Positions 46,419 to 59,393 of a DNA stretch of 64,000 bases are shown piece by piece. A program made the translations under genes and the position numbers. Position 1 is the stretch's first letter; every line of letters starts with the position of its first letter. The notes beneath the pieces were generated by a model. The model did no database searches and was not told where the DNA came from. It saw only the letters and a program-made list of their open reading frames with translations. Source of the stretch: Bostrychus sinensis (lineage: Eukaryota > Chordata > Actinopteri > Gobiiformes > Eleotridae); NCBI GenBank assembly GCA_020698575.1, contig CM036243.1, forward strand, positions 15,677,903-15,741,902. Direction: 5' to 3'.

Positions 46419-47382
46419 CAGGGGTCCTCAACCCGTCGATCGCGATCTACCAGTCGATCGTAAAAGCAGTGCGGGTAGATCGCAAAGCCATGTCTTTCCA
46501 AATAAAGTCATTTGACTATGGCATTTGAATGACACGCAAATCGATCAGTCTGAGATTCTTTCTAAAACACGAGACACCGCGGAAGCGCAAGGAAATCGCA
46601 CGAGCTACGAGCTAAACCGAATACACGCAACTTAATAACAATCAGAGTTCTGGCCGCTTTCACTTCAGTTCTGTTGTGGAGACTGCGGGCGGCTCGCGCT
46701 CCGCGGCCACTCTGAACACTGCCATGGGGCTGACGCACACACACACACGCACACACACACACACACACAGGAAGAGAGGCAGCGGTGTCAGGGAGGAGAC
46801 AGGTGAGGAAGGTGTCAGAGCCTGATGTATGTCACCTGTTTGCTTTGTTTTTGTCCTTCAGTAGTTTGTTGTTGCCGTGCGTGAGGAAAGCTGACTTTGT
46901 TGAAGTCTCACAAGCTCCTCCCCTGAGCGTTACCATGGAGCTCCTGTCATTGATCAATGTTACTAAAATAATGCTGAGCTTTGATGATAAGCTGCATTGA
47001 TACTGCAGTTTAATTCAGGCATAATTATAAATATAGTAGGCTTATTATAATCCATAATAATCAGCAGTTTTAGGAAATGATGGAATGTTGTAAATATCAC
47101 TGACAAAAATGCTACATTTATTAGATTCATTATAGATTAGTTATTCCTGTCCTGAGTTGATAATTAATGTTTATCATTTTAGTTTAATAAAATGTGACTT
47201 TATTAAAGTGGTTATTTCTATTTTTATTTTCATGTTTAACCACTGCAATAATAATCACCCTGATAAATGCCCACCATGTGTAATAGAAATAAGGGGAAAA
47301 AAAAAAAAAAAAAAAAGGTAGATCTCCTGGCCTTGATGACTTTAAAAGTAGATCGCAAGCTGAAAAAGGTTGGGCACCACTG
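46419..47382. mobile_element. Third hAT-like element (innermost)
   Basis: The left end is CAGGGGTCCTCAACC, and the reverse complement of the right end is CAGTGGTGCCCAACC; both continue into sequence containing 'gcgatctac'. The right flank gtctagat matches the nTCTAGAn target preferred by Charlie-type hATs, while the left flank gctttaat has drifted to 4 of 8. The interior includes a CA repeat at 46736-46768 and a poly-A run near 47.3 kb. The open frames inside are not transposase. Confidence 0.75.
46736..46768 (+). repeat. CA dinucleotide microsatellite
   Basis: This is a near-perfect run of ca units with one cg interruption, inside the innermost hAT-like element. It also makes the antisense frame read as a Val/Cys run that is not a gene. 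Confidence 0.9.
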
Positions 47383-48057
47383 GTCTAGATAGAACTGTTG
47401 CTAATACTAATAATACTAATGGTAATTTATATTTTGCTTATTGATTTTAGGCTATTGTTTTGGTGTATATTGTTGCATCAGAATTTCATTGCCCCCTCTT
47501 TATTTAATATGGACCCCCCCATTGCCCCCTCAGTGATATTTGTCTGGAGCCGGCCCTGTCTATAGCAGGTTATTAGCGAGTTAGCGACAGAAAGGAGTTT
47601 CCCCATGCTCTGACTGCAGCAGGAGTCGGGAGCTGCTGCCTGTGTCCCCCCGAGCAGCAGCTACTGTTCCTCAGTGTTTACAGCTGTGTGTCTGTGTCAC
47701 ATGGAGCAGAGAATCATCTTTGTTACTGCAGAAGTATACGGGGGACCATGTGTTTTCAGCCACCGCCGTGCGCCTCATAGAAAACAATAGGGGCATATTT
47801 TTTGACGTGCGTCTGGTGTGTGTTGGCCTTTATAGGGTGCGTTTGATTTGTTTTCAAACCCTGTTAAACCCTGTATAAGCCATGTCTATATTTTTCATTT
47901 ATAGTCAAGATTCATTCTCGTATATCTGCTTTTTCTGCTATTAAAAATATATATGTAGGCATAATTTGTTATAGTACCGGCATAAGCAAAAATCTACTTT
48001 CACCCCTGGTGATGATGAGTCCAGAAGCCAGATCAGTTGAGAACCATTGGATTAAAT

Positions 48058-49105
48058 TATTATTTCATTTTTATAATACATTTATTTATTATTCATGAAA
48101 ACTTTAACAACTACAACAACCTGTAAAACCTAGGCTGTATGGCCACAAAAAAAAAATAAAAATAAAATAAAAATATCCAGAGACGAAATTGGCACCAACG
48201 TTGCCATAAACACACCGCCCAACAGAAAACTGCAGAGTCATAGCTTTTGTGTAGCACACATTGTGTACAGCGAGGAAGACAAACTTGGCTTGCACATCAA
48301 AAGGCAACAGCAGCATCTGTCTCACAAAAACAAACATAATGCCAAAAGAAACAAGCAATAGTTAGGGCAGCAGCATATAACACCGACAAAACAAAACTTT
48401 TGCCGCAGCTCAGGCAACAGAAAAGCTTAATGTCAGAGGTGAACAGGTCGGCCTGGGGTGAAAGGACCCTCTTTTATATGGTTTCATTAATGGCTTTGAT
48501 ACAAATACTGTATGTAACATTCCAGCAATACTTGCAGTCCATGTTTTCTCTGAATGCTTAAATAAATAAAATTAGCAGCTTGCCATAATAAGGAAAACAA
48601 GGTTTTCATCTGAATGTGAAATTACTATAGGGTGTACTGTGAAATGTTGTATATAGCTGTCACATGGATACAGAAATTGCTGAAACAGAAAAAATCCAAT
48701 TTTCTCAAACCAGTGCACCTGCACATTTGGGAGAGATTACTGTCATGGCATTTAAAGGCTGTGACATTTAGACACATTCAGAGATTCCTCATCCACTGCT
48801 CCAATGACAGGAGGCTCCACAAAAGAACTGGCCAGCACTATGTAATACAGGTGGGGCAAGCAATATTTATTTCTTTGAGTATGGGTCATTTCATTACAAT
48901 CAGGAAGTAGCTGAATAAAATGGAAGCAGAATGTTTCTCCACTTTGTAGATTTTCTGGAAAAGGAAGCTAATGAAAGGTGCACAGGGAAAACTGATGTCA
49001 GAAGCTGAAGCGCCTGCAAAAACATAAGGGGCATAAAAATAGTGGAAGTGTTTAATGGTGACATAATATGATAATAGGATAATTCCAACTATTTGTATTA
49101 TGATT
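48058..49105. other. Gene-free interval
   Basis: Nothing is recognised between the nested transposon stack and the R2/R4-like retrotransposon: no exons, and only short A-rich runs. Confidence 0.5.
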
Positions 49106-51564
49106 ATAAAAAAAATTTGTCCTCTCGCCCTCCGCGGGCGGTTTCATCCATCCAAGCTCGGGTCCTCTACCAGAGGCCTGGGAGCTTGAGGGTTCTGCGC
49201 AGTATCTTTGCTGTTCCTAGGACTGCGCCCTTCTGGACTGAGATCTCTGATGTTTTTCCTGGGATCTGCTGTAGCCACTCTTCCAGTTTGGGGGTTACTG
49301 CCCCGCGTGCTCCAATAACCACGGGCACCACTGTTGCCTTCACTTTCCAGGCCTTCTCAACTTCATCTTTGAGGCCTTGGTATTTCTCTAGTTTCTCATG
49401 TTCCTTTTTCCTGGTGTTGCAATCACTTGGTATTGCGATGTCAACTACAACGGCTTTCCTCTTCTGTTTGTCCATCACCACAGTGTCCGGTTGGTTCGCC
49501 ATTACCATTTTGTCTGTCTGGATCTGGAAGTCCCACAGGATCTTAGCTCGGTTGTTCTCTATCACCTTTGGAGGTGTTTCTCACCTTGACCTCGGGACTT
49601 CCAGACTGTACTCTGCACAGATGTTCCTGTACACTATACCAGCCACTTGGTTATGACGCTCCATGTATGCTTTCCCTGCCAGCATCTTACAGCCTGCAGT
49701 TATGTGCTGGATTGTCTTGTATGGTAGATCTGGGCCTCTATTGCTCTGGTGCTCAAGGCCTGCTCCTGTGCAGCCATGATCAGTGCTTCTGTGCTGTCCT
49801 TAAGTCCAGCCCTGTCTAGCCATAGGTAGGATTTCTGGATATCAGCCACTTCAGTTATCTGTCGGTGGTACATCCCATGTAGGAGCTTTTCCTCCCATGA
49901 TGGTTCCTCCAGCACCTCGTCCTCTGTTTTCCACTTCCTGAGACATTCACTGAGCACTTCATCCGTTGAAGCCATCTTCCTGATGTATTCAATAGGGATG
50001 TAATGATTGTTTATAAATCAGTTAAAAATCGATGCATAAGAGAGACATTTTGAATCGGTGTGGAAAAAAATTAATTGCGATGTCCCTTTAAACAGCGTGC
50101 AGGACACGAAAGTATGTAATCAATGCTTGCATATTTGGCGCTAGACATCATTACCTGACCATTTTACAGAAAAGAAACCTTAATTTATATATATTTTTAT
50201 TTTACAGAACTTGTAAAATCATTAACCCGATGTGCATGAAACGTGAAAAGACTGTACACGAGCTTAATTACTCGGAGCGGCTCAGAAGAGCACTCCCTAA
50301 CCTCTTGCACAGATGGAGGAGCGCACACACAGCGCACAGGGAAAAACAACAATAAGCCCAGGGTGAACAGCATCTTATCTTAGCTGCCATGATGCCTGAC
50401 ATGAGCTTCCATGTGGTGGGGAGACAGGTTATTGGCCGATAGTTGGATGGGACTGTTCCCTTCAGGGGATCCTTCTGGATCAGGATTGTCCAGCCTTCAG
50501 TTAGCCATTCAGGGTGGGTCCCATCCTTTAGCAGCTGGTTCATTTGTGCTGCCAGGCGCTCATGGAGTGAAGTTAGCTTTTTCAACCAGTAGGTGTGGAT
50601 CATGTCAGGCCCTGGTGCTGTCTAGTTTTTCATACCTGAGACTCTTTCTTGGATGTCTGCCACTGTGATGGTTACTGGTTCTTGTTCAGGGAGGTTGCTG
50701 TGGTCTGCTCTTAGATCTAGCAGCCACTGTGCACTGTTGTTGTGTGATGCCTCCTTCTCCCATATGCCTTTCCAGTTTTGTTCAGTCTGTTGTTATTACC
50801 CTGCCACTGAGAGTACACTTTAGCTGGTTGAGTTGAGAACAGCCGGTTTATTTGCCTTGCTTCAATTTCTCTCGTGTACCTCTTTAGGCAGGTGGCCAAG
50901 GCTTGGAGTCTTTGCTTGGCAGTTTCCAATGCTTCAGGTATGGACATCTTGCTGTACCACTTGGGTACTTGTTTTTTCATTGCACGTTTCTGGAGCTCTG
51001 ACAGTTGGCTCACTTCTCTCCGAGTTGCCTTGATTTTAGCCTCCAACCTTCTTTTCCATGGTGGATATGGATCTTTATGGTTGCTCTTTGGTTGATAGCC
51101 AAGCTCCTCAAGGATCACTGCTGCTGAAGTGTAGATCAGCTCATTGGTTTCAGTGATGGTCATAGTAGGTGTTGTTCCCAAAGCTGCATTCAAGTCTTCC
51201 AGGAGACTTTCTGAAGGTACTTCACTCAGCCTCTGTAACTGGTGTCGGGGTTGCCTGGTGTTCATTTTAGCCTTGATCTTATCTCTCATGTCAGTTGCTG
51301 CCTCGCTCAGTGTGATAGTGTTTATTGGGGCTTCGTACCCAAACTCTGGATGGGGAGTTGCTGTTAACTCCCCTCTGACCTTGCGTCCTGGCTCCCCCTT
51401 GCCGTAGCATTTGTGTTGTATCTCATCAATCTCATGTTGTGAAAGCAGGTGCTGCTTGTGGATGTTGGAACGCTGAGCTCCTGGTTGTTTAGCAGTGAGT
51501 GTTGATTGTGGGTTTCAAAGTTGCCATATTTCCCACATCCTCTGCATGTAACCCATGTACTCAC
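49106..51564 (-). pseudogene. Broken R2/R4-like non-LTR retrotransposon with REL endonuclease
   Basis: Read on the minus strand this is one ORF in pieces. An N-terminal domain covers about 51564-50720. The start of the reverse transcriptase, with SNYRPITCLPTTWK, lies near 50.4 kb. The reverse-transcriptase core is missing and replaced by foreign sequence at about 49992-50373. The C-terminal domain covers about 49985-49165. That domain keeps the restriction-like endonuclease signature QPD with a second Asp 14 residues later (VVVDIAIPSD), which points to the R2/R4 (Dong/Rex6) group and not to LINEs with APE nuclease. The preceding zinc knuckle has lost its first cysteines through a small deletion and frameshift near 49.71 kb, and a stop replaces a Trp codon near 49.59 kb. 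It is dead. Confidence 0.8.
49992..50373. mobile_element. Foreign insert replacing the retrotransposon core
   Basis: The retrotransposon frame stops abruptly on both sides of this block. Its left edge, tagggatgtaatgatt, looks like a hAT-type end, but no matching inverted end is seen at the right, so a truncated transposon plus a deletion of the host element is likely. The insert has no coding capacity. Confidence 0.4.
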
Positions 51565-54275
51565 AATAAATTGTATTTTATTTCACAAAAAATATTAATT
51601 TATTTTATCAACAGCCACTGTCTCTCCAACAAAGAAGAGCTTTATTAAATCATAAACAGGGTGGCAGGCAGAGTGCTTCAGAATGGGATGTCTTTTGTAG
51701 CTGGCACCATTTATTGGCAGCCCAACACACTACACTACTAATATGGTAAAAAAAATACATTACACCTCCTACAGCTACACAAATAGAAGCAGTAGGACAA
51801 CAGCTTCCGATGAAGATTGCAGGAAGTGAGCTCTTCTGGTCTGAACTTGTCTCAAAGACTTTTAGCACGACCAGGAGACCAAAAGGTTGCTTTCTAAATG
51901 ATTTACACTGCAAAACATTTTGAGCAAAAGGCTGATTAAAGCTACACTTTTGGAAATATGCCATAAAGATATTGTTTAGCTTAGGAAAGTAGAGAGATGT
52001 TCCATGCAGATAAGACCCATAATCTTCCCATAAAACCCATAAATTATAACATCTGTGCTCAGGAAGGCTTATTCACACATTGTTTTACACATAACTTGGG
52101 CAATCAATTAGATGTTGGAACTGGGAGCTGTAGAATAGATTATACAATGTGAGATATCAGAAGTTGTAGAAGCTGTTCTTGATTTCTAACACTGAGACTG
52201 CTTTTAAATATGTGATATAAAACTAATAGCCAAGAGACAGAAAATCTCAATATAGGAAGAGCTAGGGGGAATCTCTAAAGATATCACTGCAGACAAGTCA
52301 CACATGTTTAATGTTGTAGTGACCTATATAAATGACAGATACATAAAAATACATTTTAGTCATTAACTTTCTGATTTATTTCATGTATTGTCATTTTGTT
52401 GATCCCTCTGGATTGGACTACCATTACAGTTAATTGGCAGCCTACGTTGGCGTCCTGACCCCCACTGATTTAAGATCAGTAATTTTGTGCCACTTTATAC
52501 TCCTCCTGTTGAATTGGTTTCCCTACGCACTGGTGCTGTTGGGTTCCACACAAATCTTATTATGGGTAGTTTTTTTTTGGTCCAATTATTCTGTGCTTCT
52601 TATCCAATCACAATCTGCTGCAGACAGTCAATTCAACATATGGTTGTTTTTAGTTTTCAGCCTAAAGACATATGTACTGTCAAATATAATGACGCACTTT
52701 TTCAATAGAGCTCCTGTGTCTTGGCAGATGTACATGTACATATGATCTTTTCTGAGCAGAATTGCATAGTTGTCACAGATATGATGACTAATTATATGAA
52801 GATGCAAGACTGTTTATGTCTGAGTTTTACTGAAATGTACTAACCTGAGTGGTATTATTTCCACCTCTGTTTGACAGATCTAAACCTCTGCCTCTGCTGA
52901 GACAAGTGTGGTATGTCCAGACATGTCATCTTTAGCTGGGAACACTGTCGACAGGCTTTATAAAACTGTTCTGCTCACAGCATTTTCTTCTTCTGACATG
53001 TTTTCAAGTACTTCACATGTCATTTTCTTCTTCCATTATTTTTCTTAACATGTGCTTCTCATTGCGTCATATTAGTTTTGTGCTCATAAATGTTTACGCT
53101 GCTGTGATATTCAGGAAGTGACATGACAGGAAATATATCATTTTACTTTTAACAGATCATTAACAAACATATATTAATAAACAATTTTAGTAGAGTAGTG
53201 CAACAGAATACATCAATACAGTCTAACAAGAACTATGGTGATTTTAGGGTTTGGTTCTAGCAAACTGAAGCTACATGTATAAAGTAGTGCATAGTGTGTT
53301 AATAAGCAGACAATGTAAAAAAAAATAGTTTGAAGAGGTTGAACTAGTAAATAAAAGGCCTCTGCCATTACATTGTTCCAAAATTGTCAAAGAAAAGATT
53401 CAATACCCAAGACTAAAACCTAGAATCCCCCAGTTCAGAGGTAAATTATTCAATGAGCCACAGAGCCCTTATGTCTCACAATGGGCTAAAAATCAATCAT
53501 TTGTTGACAATGGTAGGTTACAGCATGCTTTGAACATTTTCCTGAATTCACACAGTGTTCCTGATCCACAACAAAAACTATTTTTTCCTTGGCCCTTTTC
53601 CAATCTTTTCTAAAAATGTCCACCACTGTTTTTTAGTTTAGTAGTCGAGAATAATAAACGCTTGTTAGTGGATCACTCTTAACTTACAAGTGTGACTTTT
53701 ATGAACAAAATATTATTATAGTATTTTAAAACTCGCTTTTGACTTTTACCTGTGCCCAGCCTTTCCTTTCACAAACATCTTATTGCCAAGTGTGGTAAAT
53801 TGTCAGAGCAAATGATTAATTTTCTAGTTAAACATCAGCCTTTCGCTATATACTGTGTTTGCCAGTATCAAAAATGATTAAACAATTCTGTGCTGCAACT
53901 AAGAAACTAACTCCAGCCACATGAGGTCAGTCTCTTCTGTCTTTCCTATCGGCTCTTCCTGTCCTGGGGTCGCCACAGCAAATCTTTTCCCTCCAAGCTT
54001 GCAGTTATTTAAAAATATTCATTTGGCTTCTGTTTCAATGCAGAATAGGTCCTTCTCAACTCAGCCCTTTTTATTTATCCAGGCTTGGGAATGGCACACC
54101 CCTTGTGACTGGATCAGTAAAGAGACAGTGATTTGTTCTAATCACTGTCAGTGGATAACAAAAAGCTGTGAGACAGAGCCAGCGTCTTAAAACGTACTCT
54201 TAAAACAAGGTTGCATGACTCTTGTGCATACAGAAGAGCACAGCAGAGGATATCTGCAGCACCTCATGAATGTTT

Positions 54276-54310
<35 letters not shown>

Positions 54311-54996
54311 CCACACAGCTTCTCTTTCCCAGATCAAAGGCGTACTTTCCGTCAGGTACAAAGACACATTGTTGGACAAACTGAGCAGATAGAGTATAGA
54401 AATGTGAAGTAGTTTGAAGAATATAATTATTTATTTTATTTGATTGTGTTTTATTTTTTTTTAAATAAACCATATCTACACATTAAAAGGATGTGAATGG
54501 TTTTACAAGTTATTTCAGCACCTATTCATTTTTTGACCCTGTTGAGTTCATTATCATCCCACAGGAGATGGAATAGGTTTGAGCAATTTGTTGTTGGTAA
54601 TGTGCACTTTTCAATGGAAAAATCACCATGTCAGCCACAGTCCCTTTCAGACTTTTATTTTCTATTTGTTGTTTTTTGCCACAGCACTCCTTGGCAAATT
54701 GGCAGAATGAAGCCATTATGTTTGTCTCCCCTATTGCGCAGTGTAAAGTAGCAGTTAAATGACCAACCTGCCAAGTGTCTGAGACGGTCCACGCTGCAGG
54801 CAGGACACCTCATCCAAAGTGCTTGACATGAACTGCCTTTTATAGCTGTCTGGATTGGTAAATGACTGGACTATCACAGAAAAATATCTCTGAAAACATA
54901 TTTGAGCCCATCTGTTGTAATGGTAAAAATTATTTTCACAAAACTTTATACAGCCTTAAAACTGTTTAGAACTTTGACACAAATCTGACCTATCCT
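51565..54996. other. Gene-free interval
   Basis: No exons were recognised. A segment at about 53936-53998 ('ggggtcgccacagcaaatc') resembles a widespread fish retroposon. A 28-base T run lies at 54278-54305. The remaining sequence looks unique. Confidence 0.45.
53936..53998 (+). repeat. Short retroposon-like fragment
   Basis: 'tcggctcttcctgtcctggg' followed by 'gtcgccacagcaaatctttt' resembles a repeat common in fish genomes. It is too short to classify. Confidence 0.4.
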
Positions 54997-55389
54997 CAGC
55001 TGGTGGAAAGTACTGGACTGTATTTACACAGGTAATTAGCTTAAGTACATTTTAGAGGTAAAATAAAATAAAATAAAATAAAAAATACATAGACTCAAAT
55101 GTTTAAAATCTTTCAGTGAGTATGAGTACTTTTTAACCTCAAAGACAAAATAGGTATAGAAGTGGAAATAGAAGTGGTAGCTGCAAGAGTAATAATAATA
55201 GTACTTGTAGAATCAGTGATAGTAGTTGTAGTATCAGTGGTAGTAGTAGTAATGCCAATATACTTTGTATTTTACAACACTTTGCACTGTACAATTTAAT
55301 AACATTTTTGTTGCCTACTTTTTCATCTACTTTAGTAATGCTATTTTGGTGTAACAGTACTTTTACTTTGAGTACTTCTTCCACCTCTG
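54997..55389. mobile_element. Short hAT-like MITE with TAG-repeat core
   Basis: The left end CAGCTGGTGGAAAGTACT and the reverse complement of the right end, CAGAGGTGGAAGAAGTACT, are related inverted repeats. The flanks cctatcct (54989-54996) and cttatcca (55390-55397) match at 6 of 8 positions. The interior has AAAAT repeats near 55.06 kb and imperfect TAG/GTA repeats at about 55155-55255. It belongs to a very common fish MITE type; the family name is not assigned. Confidence 0.7.
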
Positions 55390-55397
55390 CTTATCCA

Positions 55398-58300
55398 GGG
55401 CAGGTGTTATATGAAGATTATTTTGTGTCATTATTGCAAAAGCTTTTTTAAAGACTGAATTTATGCCACATATTTTTTATTTTATTTTTTATTTTATTTT
55501 TTATTTTTTTGGCATTTGAATTTTTAAAACTTTATTATTTTACATTGGCTTTTGATCAAAAATACATTGAAAAAATTCAGTTTCTAAAATTCATTGTCTT
55601 AAAATTCAGTGCATAAAAATTTGCTACTCTGAAAATTTTGTGTCTCAATTTCAATGTTACAAGATACAGTATCTTAAAATCTGGAAGTGTGGCTTTATAA
55701 AATCCACACATTTATTACATCTAGTATGTCAAGAATGAAAATCAAGATAAAGAACATACTAAATCGATAACTTAAAAGTTTGACTTGGTTATTTTGCTGC
55801 CAAACTAACATTTCCTTCCTTGCTGTAGTCAGACATCAGAAGTAAAAAAAATGTTTTACTGAATTTTGTATTCAAAGCCTTTTTCAATCAAAAGTCAGTC
55901 TCTAAAAAACTTTTGTAATAAAGACAAAAAATAACCTTCACTGTGTTAAGTGGATGATCTAACATCCCACACATTACCATAAACTTACTCTTCAGTCTTA
56001 GAAGCTCAAGTTTAAGTGTTAGTGAGAGTGTCTACTGTCTCTGAAACATTTAACAATGTTTAAGAGATTAAAATGTAACGGTGGATGAGTCAGACAAATA
56101 GAGTCTGAGAATAAGAAGTCACACAGTGCTGGTTTCAGTACAATCACTACTTTACATGCAGAACATTCTTCACCTTCACATGCCCTCTCAAGATTTCCAC
56201 CTTTTATTTTTCAGGATTTACAGCAAGAATCAGAACAAAACTCTCTCCACAGCCCTGATGGTGCAGTCATATGGCTATTTTGAGTAGTGCTAATAATCCT
56301 GTCTAGTCTGTGTACCACATACTGAGGGAGCCAGTTCTATTCACAGCTTAGGCAAGTTTGCTCTCTGTCATTGCCGTGTATTATTCCCCCATTTCTTAGT
56401 CTACTGACATCAAATCAAATAATATCATCATCAAATAAAAGCAAAAAGACAAAAAGCTAATCTAAAAAAGTGTATAATCATTTTTTTTTATAACCATTAA
56501 CTGTAACACTTTGACACACAACAAAATCAGAACATGCATAGCTATTATAATAATGTTGTTTTACTTGTTTACACTACTGAATGTCTCTCAGACCTTAATT
56601 ACAAATTGTAGACAAACAATAAGTGTTTTTTGTTTATTTTTTTAATGAATTCTGGCAGGTTTCTATATAAATACATTAGTTCGGAGAAAGCCACATTACT
56701 TTACTGCTTTAAAAGGGCAGATAACTATCAGACATACAATATTTACTCACAAATGCTAAACCATATGAGTTCTAGTCAGCCAGTTATTGCCCTCACAGAA
56801 GGGAATATAGCGTTTATTTGAACTGAGAGCAGCCAAAACTGGCCCACGTCTGAACCTAATATCCCCAACTCAATAAGCTCTCAGCAGCCTTTTGTCCCTT
56901 AATGCTTTCTGTTCCTCTCCACTTACCATTAAAGCAGTTCCACTTTCTGGCCTTAGTGAATTCAACACAAATCCCAATGTGAGGGGACAATAAAGTCATG
57001 GGAATGGTCCACACTTTTGGGAAGAGTTTGTTCACCTCACTACTATAATGCTGGACATCAAATAACAAAATGTGCAAAATGTAAATATGCAGTCTGGCTC
57101 AGAGTAGGATTTTGTAGGAGTTTATTAGCTTTTAGTAGAATAACAGACAACAACAAATATCAATTTTGATGAAGGTTGACATTGATTTAATGTGATAATC
57201 TGCAACATGTGTGCTAATCTCTGTTTGGTTGCTCAGCTGTCATAATAGGGTCTAAATCCCCAAGAATCGGATAAATCGTTTTCGTGAGAGCTGAAATCCA
57301 ACAGAATGTCAGCAAGAGATTATAATTAGATAAAAGTATGCTGTCAGATAAAACATTTTGGGTGGAAAGTAACTAAAAACTCATTCATAGTTTACTTTTA
57401 GCATATTATGTAGAAAATATAGGAAAATTACTTCTTTTTCTTCTACCTTTGTAAGCACATATGTAGTATTAGTAATAACAGTAGTAACAGTAAATGTATT
57501 GTTGTTAGTAGTTAGTGTAGTAGTAGTGGTGATGGCAGTAATTTCTACTTAAGTAAACTTTAAATTCATTCTTTTTCTTTCTATCAAGTTATAATTTCCT
57601 TGTGTACTTTTACTTCTATGAGAGTAATATTACTTTGAAGCATGAGTTTTCCTTGGCTACAGATTTTGAAGACGTCTAAAACGTCTGAGAATTGCTACAT
57701 GTTTTTAAACACAGTCAAGCTCATGTTGCAGAATATGACATTATTAATAAATATTTTTAGATAAATGCCACAGAGAAAAATATTGCTGTTGCTTTTTTTC
57801 TTCATATATACTGTATTTTGTCAAAAGCACTCAGTGTTTAGAGCAGTGTAGTAACTTTACAACAAGCAAATGCATACAGAACTAATGCAGAACCAAACAC
57901 AATCAGAAGTATTCTATTTAAAAAGAACTTAAAAATGTATGTTTTTGAATGCAAAAATAATCACTGTGTCACAATTATTTAGTTATATAGTTCTTTTAAA
58001 TCACTGAGCAGTATTTTCAATAAAGGCAGAGGCACAAAATGTTGCTGCAAAGTCATGACAAAAAGACAACTAAACTAGTCCTAGCCACAAAAAGCTTGTT
58101 CTTGTCCTTTTAAAACACAACCCAGAGGCACACATTGTACTTTACATTCAAACAAATCACCATGTAACTATAACAATACCGAGAAACAATACAGAAATAA
58201 CTTCATTAACGCGTACAATACTGACCCTGCAACATGTGGCAGCTTTTAGCAAATCACTGGACAGCAAAACACATTTTTAATCACATTCTACCAAGTGTAC

Positions 58301-59393
58301 TTTCATGAAGTCTTCTAACATTCAGAACTGCTTGTCTACTGGCAAGATCTTTTTTTCCATTACAAAATAAGCTGTTTGTTTGGCAGTCTAATGCTGTTTA
58401 TAAATAGCACACAACACAGTACAAACTTGTAGCTCTTGTCTGGACCGTCCTCAGTGGTGTTCGTGTATCTCACTGTATGTACAGAACACAGAGAGCATAC
58501 TCTCCCTATGTTTTGTTTAAACATATCTGCCTCTGTTTGTCACATTGTACACCACACGCAGCACAGGCTGCACTGGTTCATGGTACAGTCCTGATGCTCA
58601 CACACAAAGTGTAAGCGAAATGAACTTGCAGTGGCCTGGGACAAACTGCAGACACAGTATAATTACACAGCAGTCAGAAAAATGTAAACAAATCTGTAAA
58701 CTCCCCTGTGCTTTACACAGAGCAACATCTTTTCACAAAATATATCAAATGAAGTAAATATCTCACCTACTACAATGCTGGCTCACATTAAATCTGCAGC
58801 AGCATCATTATTGATGTGCTACAAATGTACCATAGATTTACCCAGTGGCTTGCTGACTGCTAACATGGTCTTTACAACTGTCACACAGCCTGAAGGCAAA
58901 CTCATGTTCAATACTTTCAGAGCTAAAGAGAGGTCAGTCAGCAGCTTTTCCATTGGCAAACACACTCTACTCATTCTTCCACAAAGTGCATCCTGTGAGG
59001 GGCTTCATGTTCATGCAAATACTCACAAATAAATTACAACCTTTTATGCACAAATACTTATAATTACAATCAGTATTATGATTATAAAGATGAATGAATT
59101 CCATACCCTGTATATAATTATGTATGTCTGTTTTTTATTGAATTTGAACAGGGACTGCTTGGACTCACTAAAGCGGAGTGCTTTAACACATACAACCTAT
59201 CACACATGGCAAGTCATTTATATCTCTTAAAGCTGCTGTAGCATGTGATATAGTTATGAATAAAATTCAGTCTCTCTATACTTCATTTACAGCACATGTA
59301 GATGACCATTTCACCTTCACTATGTTTATATACATTAGACATGCGTGTCAAACATGCATGTGTCTTCTGTTTACAGCTCTAAAGCAGTGTGCT
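55398..59393. other. Gene-free interval with 3' UTR of the tachykinin receptor at its right end
   Basis: No exons are seen. The right part, to about 58.2-59.1 kb, is probably the 3' UTR of the minus-strand tachykinin receptor gene; a minus-strand AATAAA at 59139-59134 is one candidate signal. A decayed relative of the 'gtggaaagta' MITE with GTA repeats lies at about 57.36-57.65 kb. Confidence 0.45.
57360..57650. repeat. Decayed MITE-like repeat with GTA units
   Basis: The block starts 'gggtggaaagtaactaaaaac' before 'tc', contains GTA/GTAGTA units at 57.48-57.53 kb, and ends in 'tacttttacttctatg'-type sequence. This resembles the element at 54997-55389. No target duplication was identified. 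Confidence 0.4.

Larger units (their letters stand above)
46005..48008. mobile_element. Second hAT-like element, perfect 8-bp duplication
   Basis: The ends are CAGGGGTGAAAGTA at left and its inverted copy at right, followed by CCGGTAC-containing subterminal sequence on both sides. It is flanked by a perfect duplication, gtgatgat (45997-46004 and 48009-48016). It is about 2.0 kb with no transposase frame. It inserted into the outer element and is itself split by a third hAT-like element. Confidence 0.88.
44292..48049. mobile_element. Outer hAT-like element of a nested stack
   Basis: The left end CAGTGGTTCTCAAC and the right end, whose reverse complement is CAATGGTTCTCAAC, are near-identical inverted repeats of hAT (Charlie-like) type. 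The flanks gactaatt (44284-44291) and gattaaat (48050-48057) match at 6 of 8 positions. The element's own sequence is about 44292-44530, then a 41-bp minisatellite, then short tracts around the second hAT insertion. No transposase remains. Confidence 0.75.

Noticed and set aside
46562..46768. Open frame with a Cys/Val-rich start
   Set aside because: The start is a CA-repeat read in antisense inside a transposon.
48093..49656. Plus-strand frames around 49.1-49.8 kb of up to 187 codons
   Set aside because: They are antisense to the retrotransposon C-terminal domain, which is the recognisable strand.
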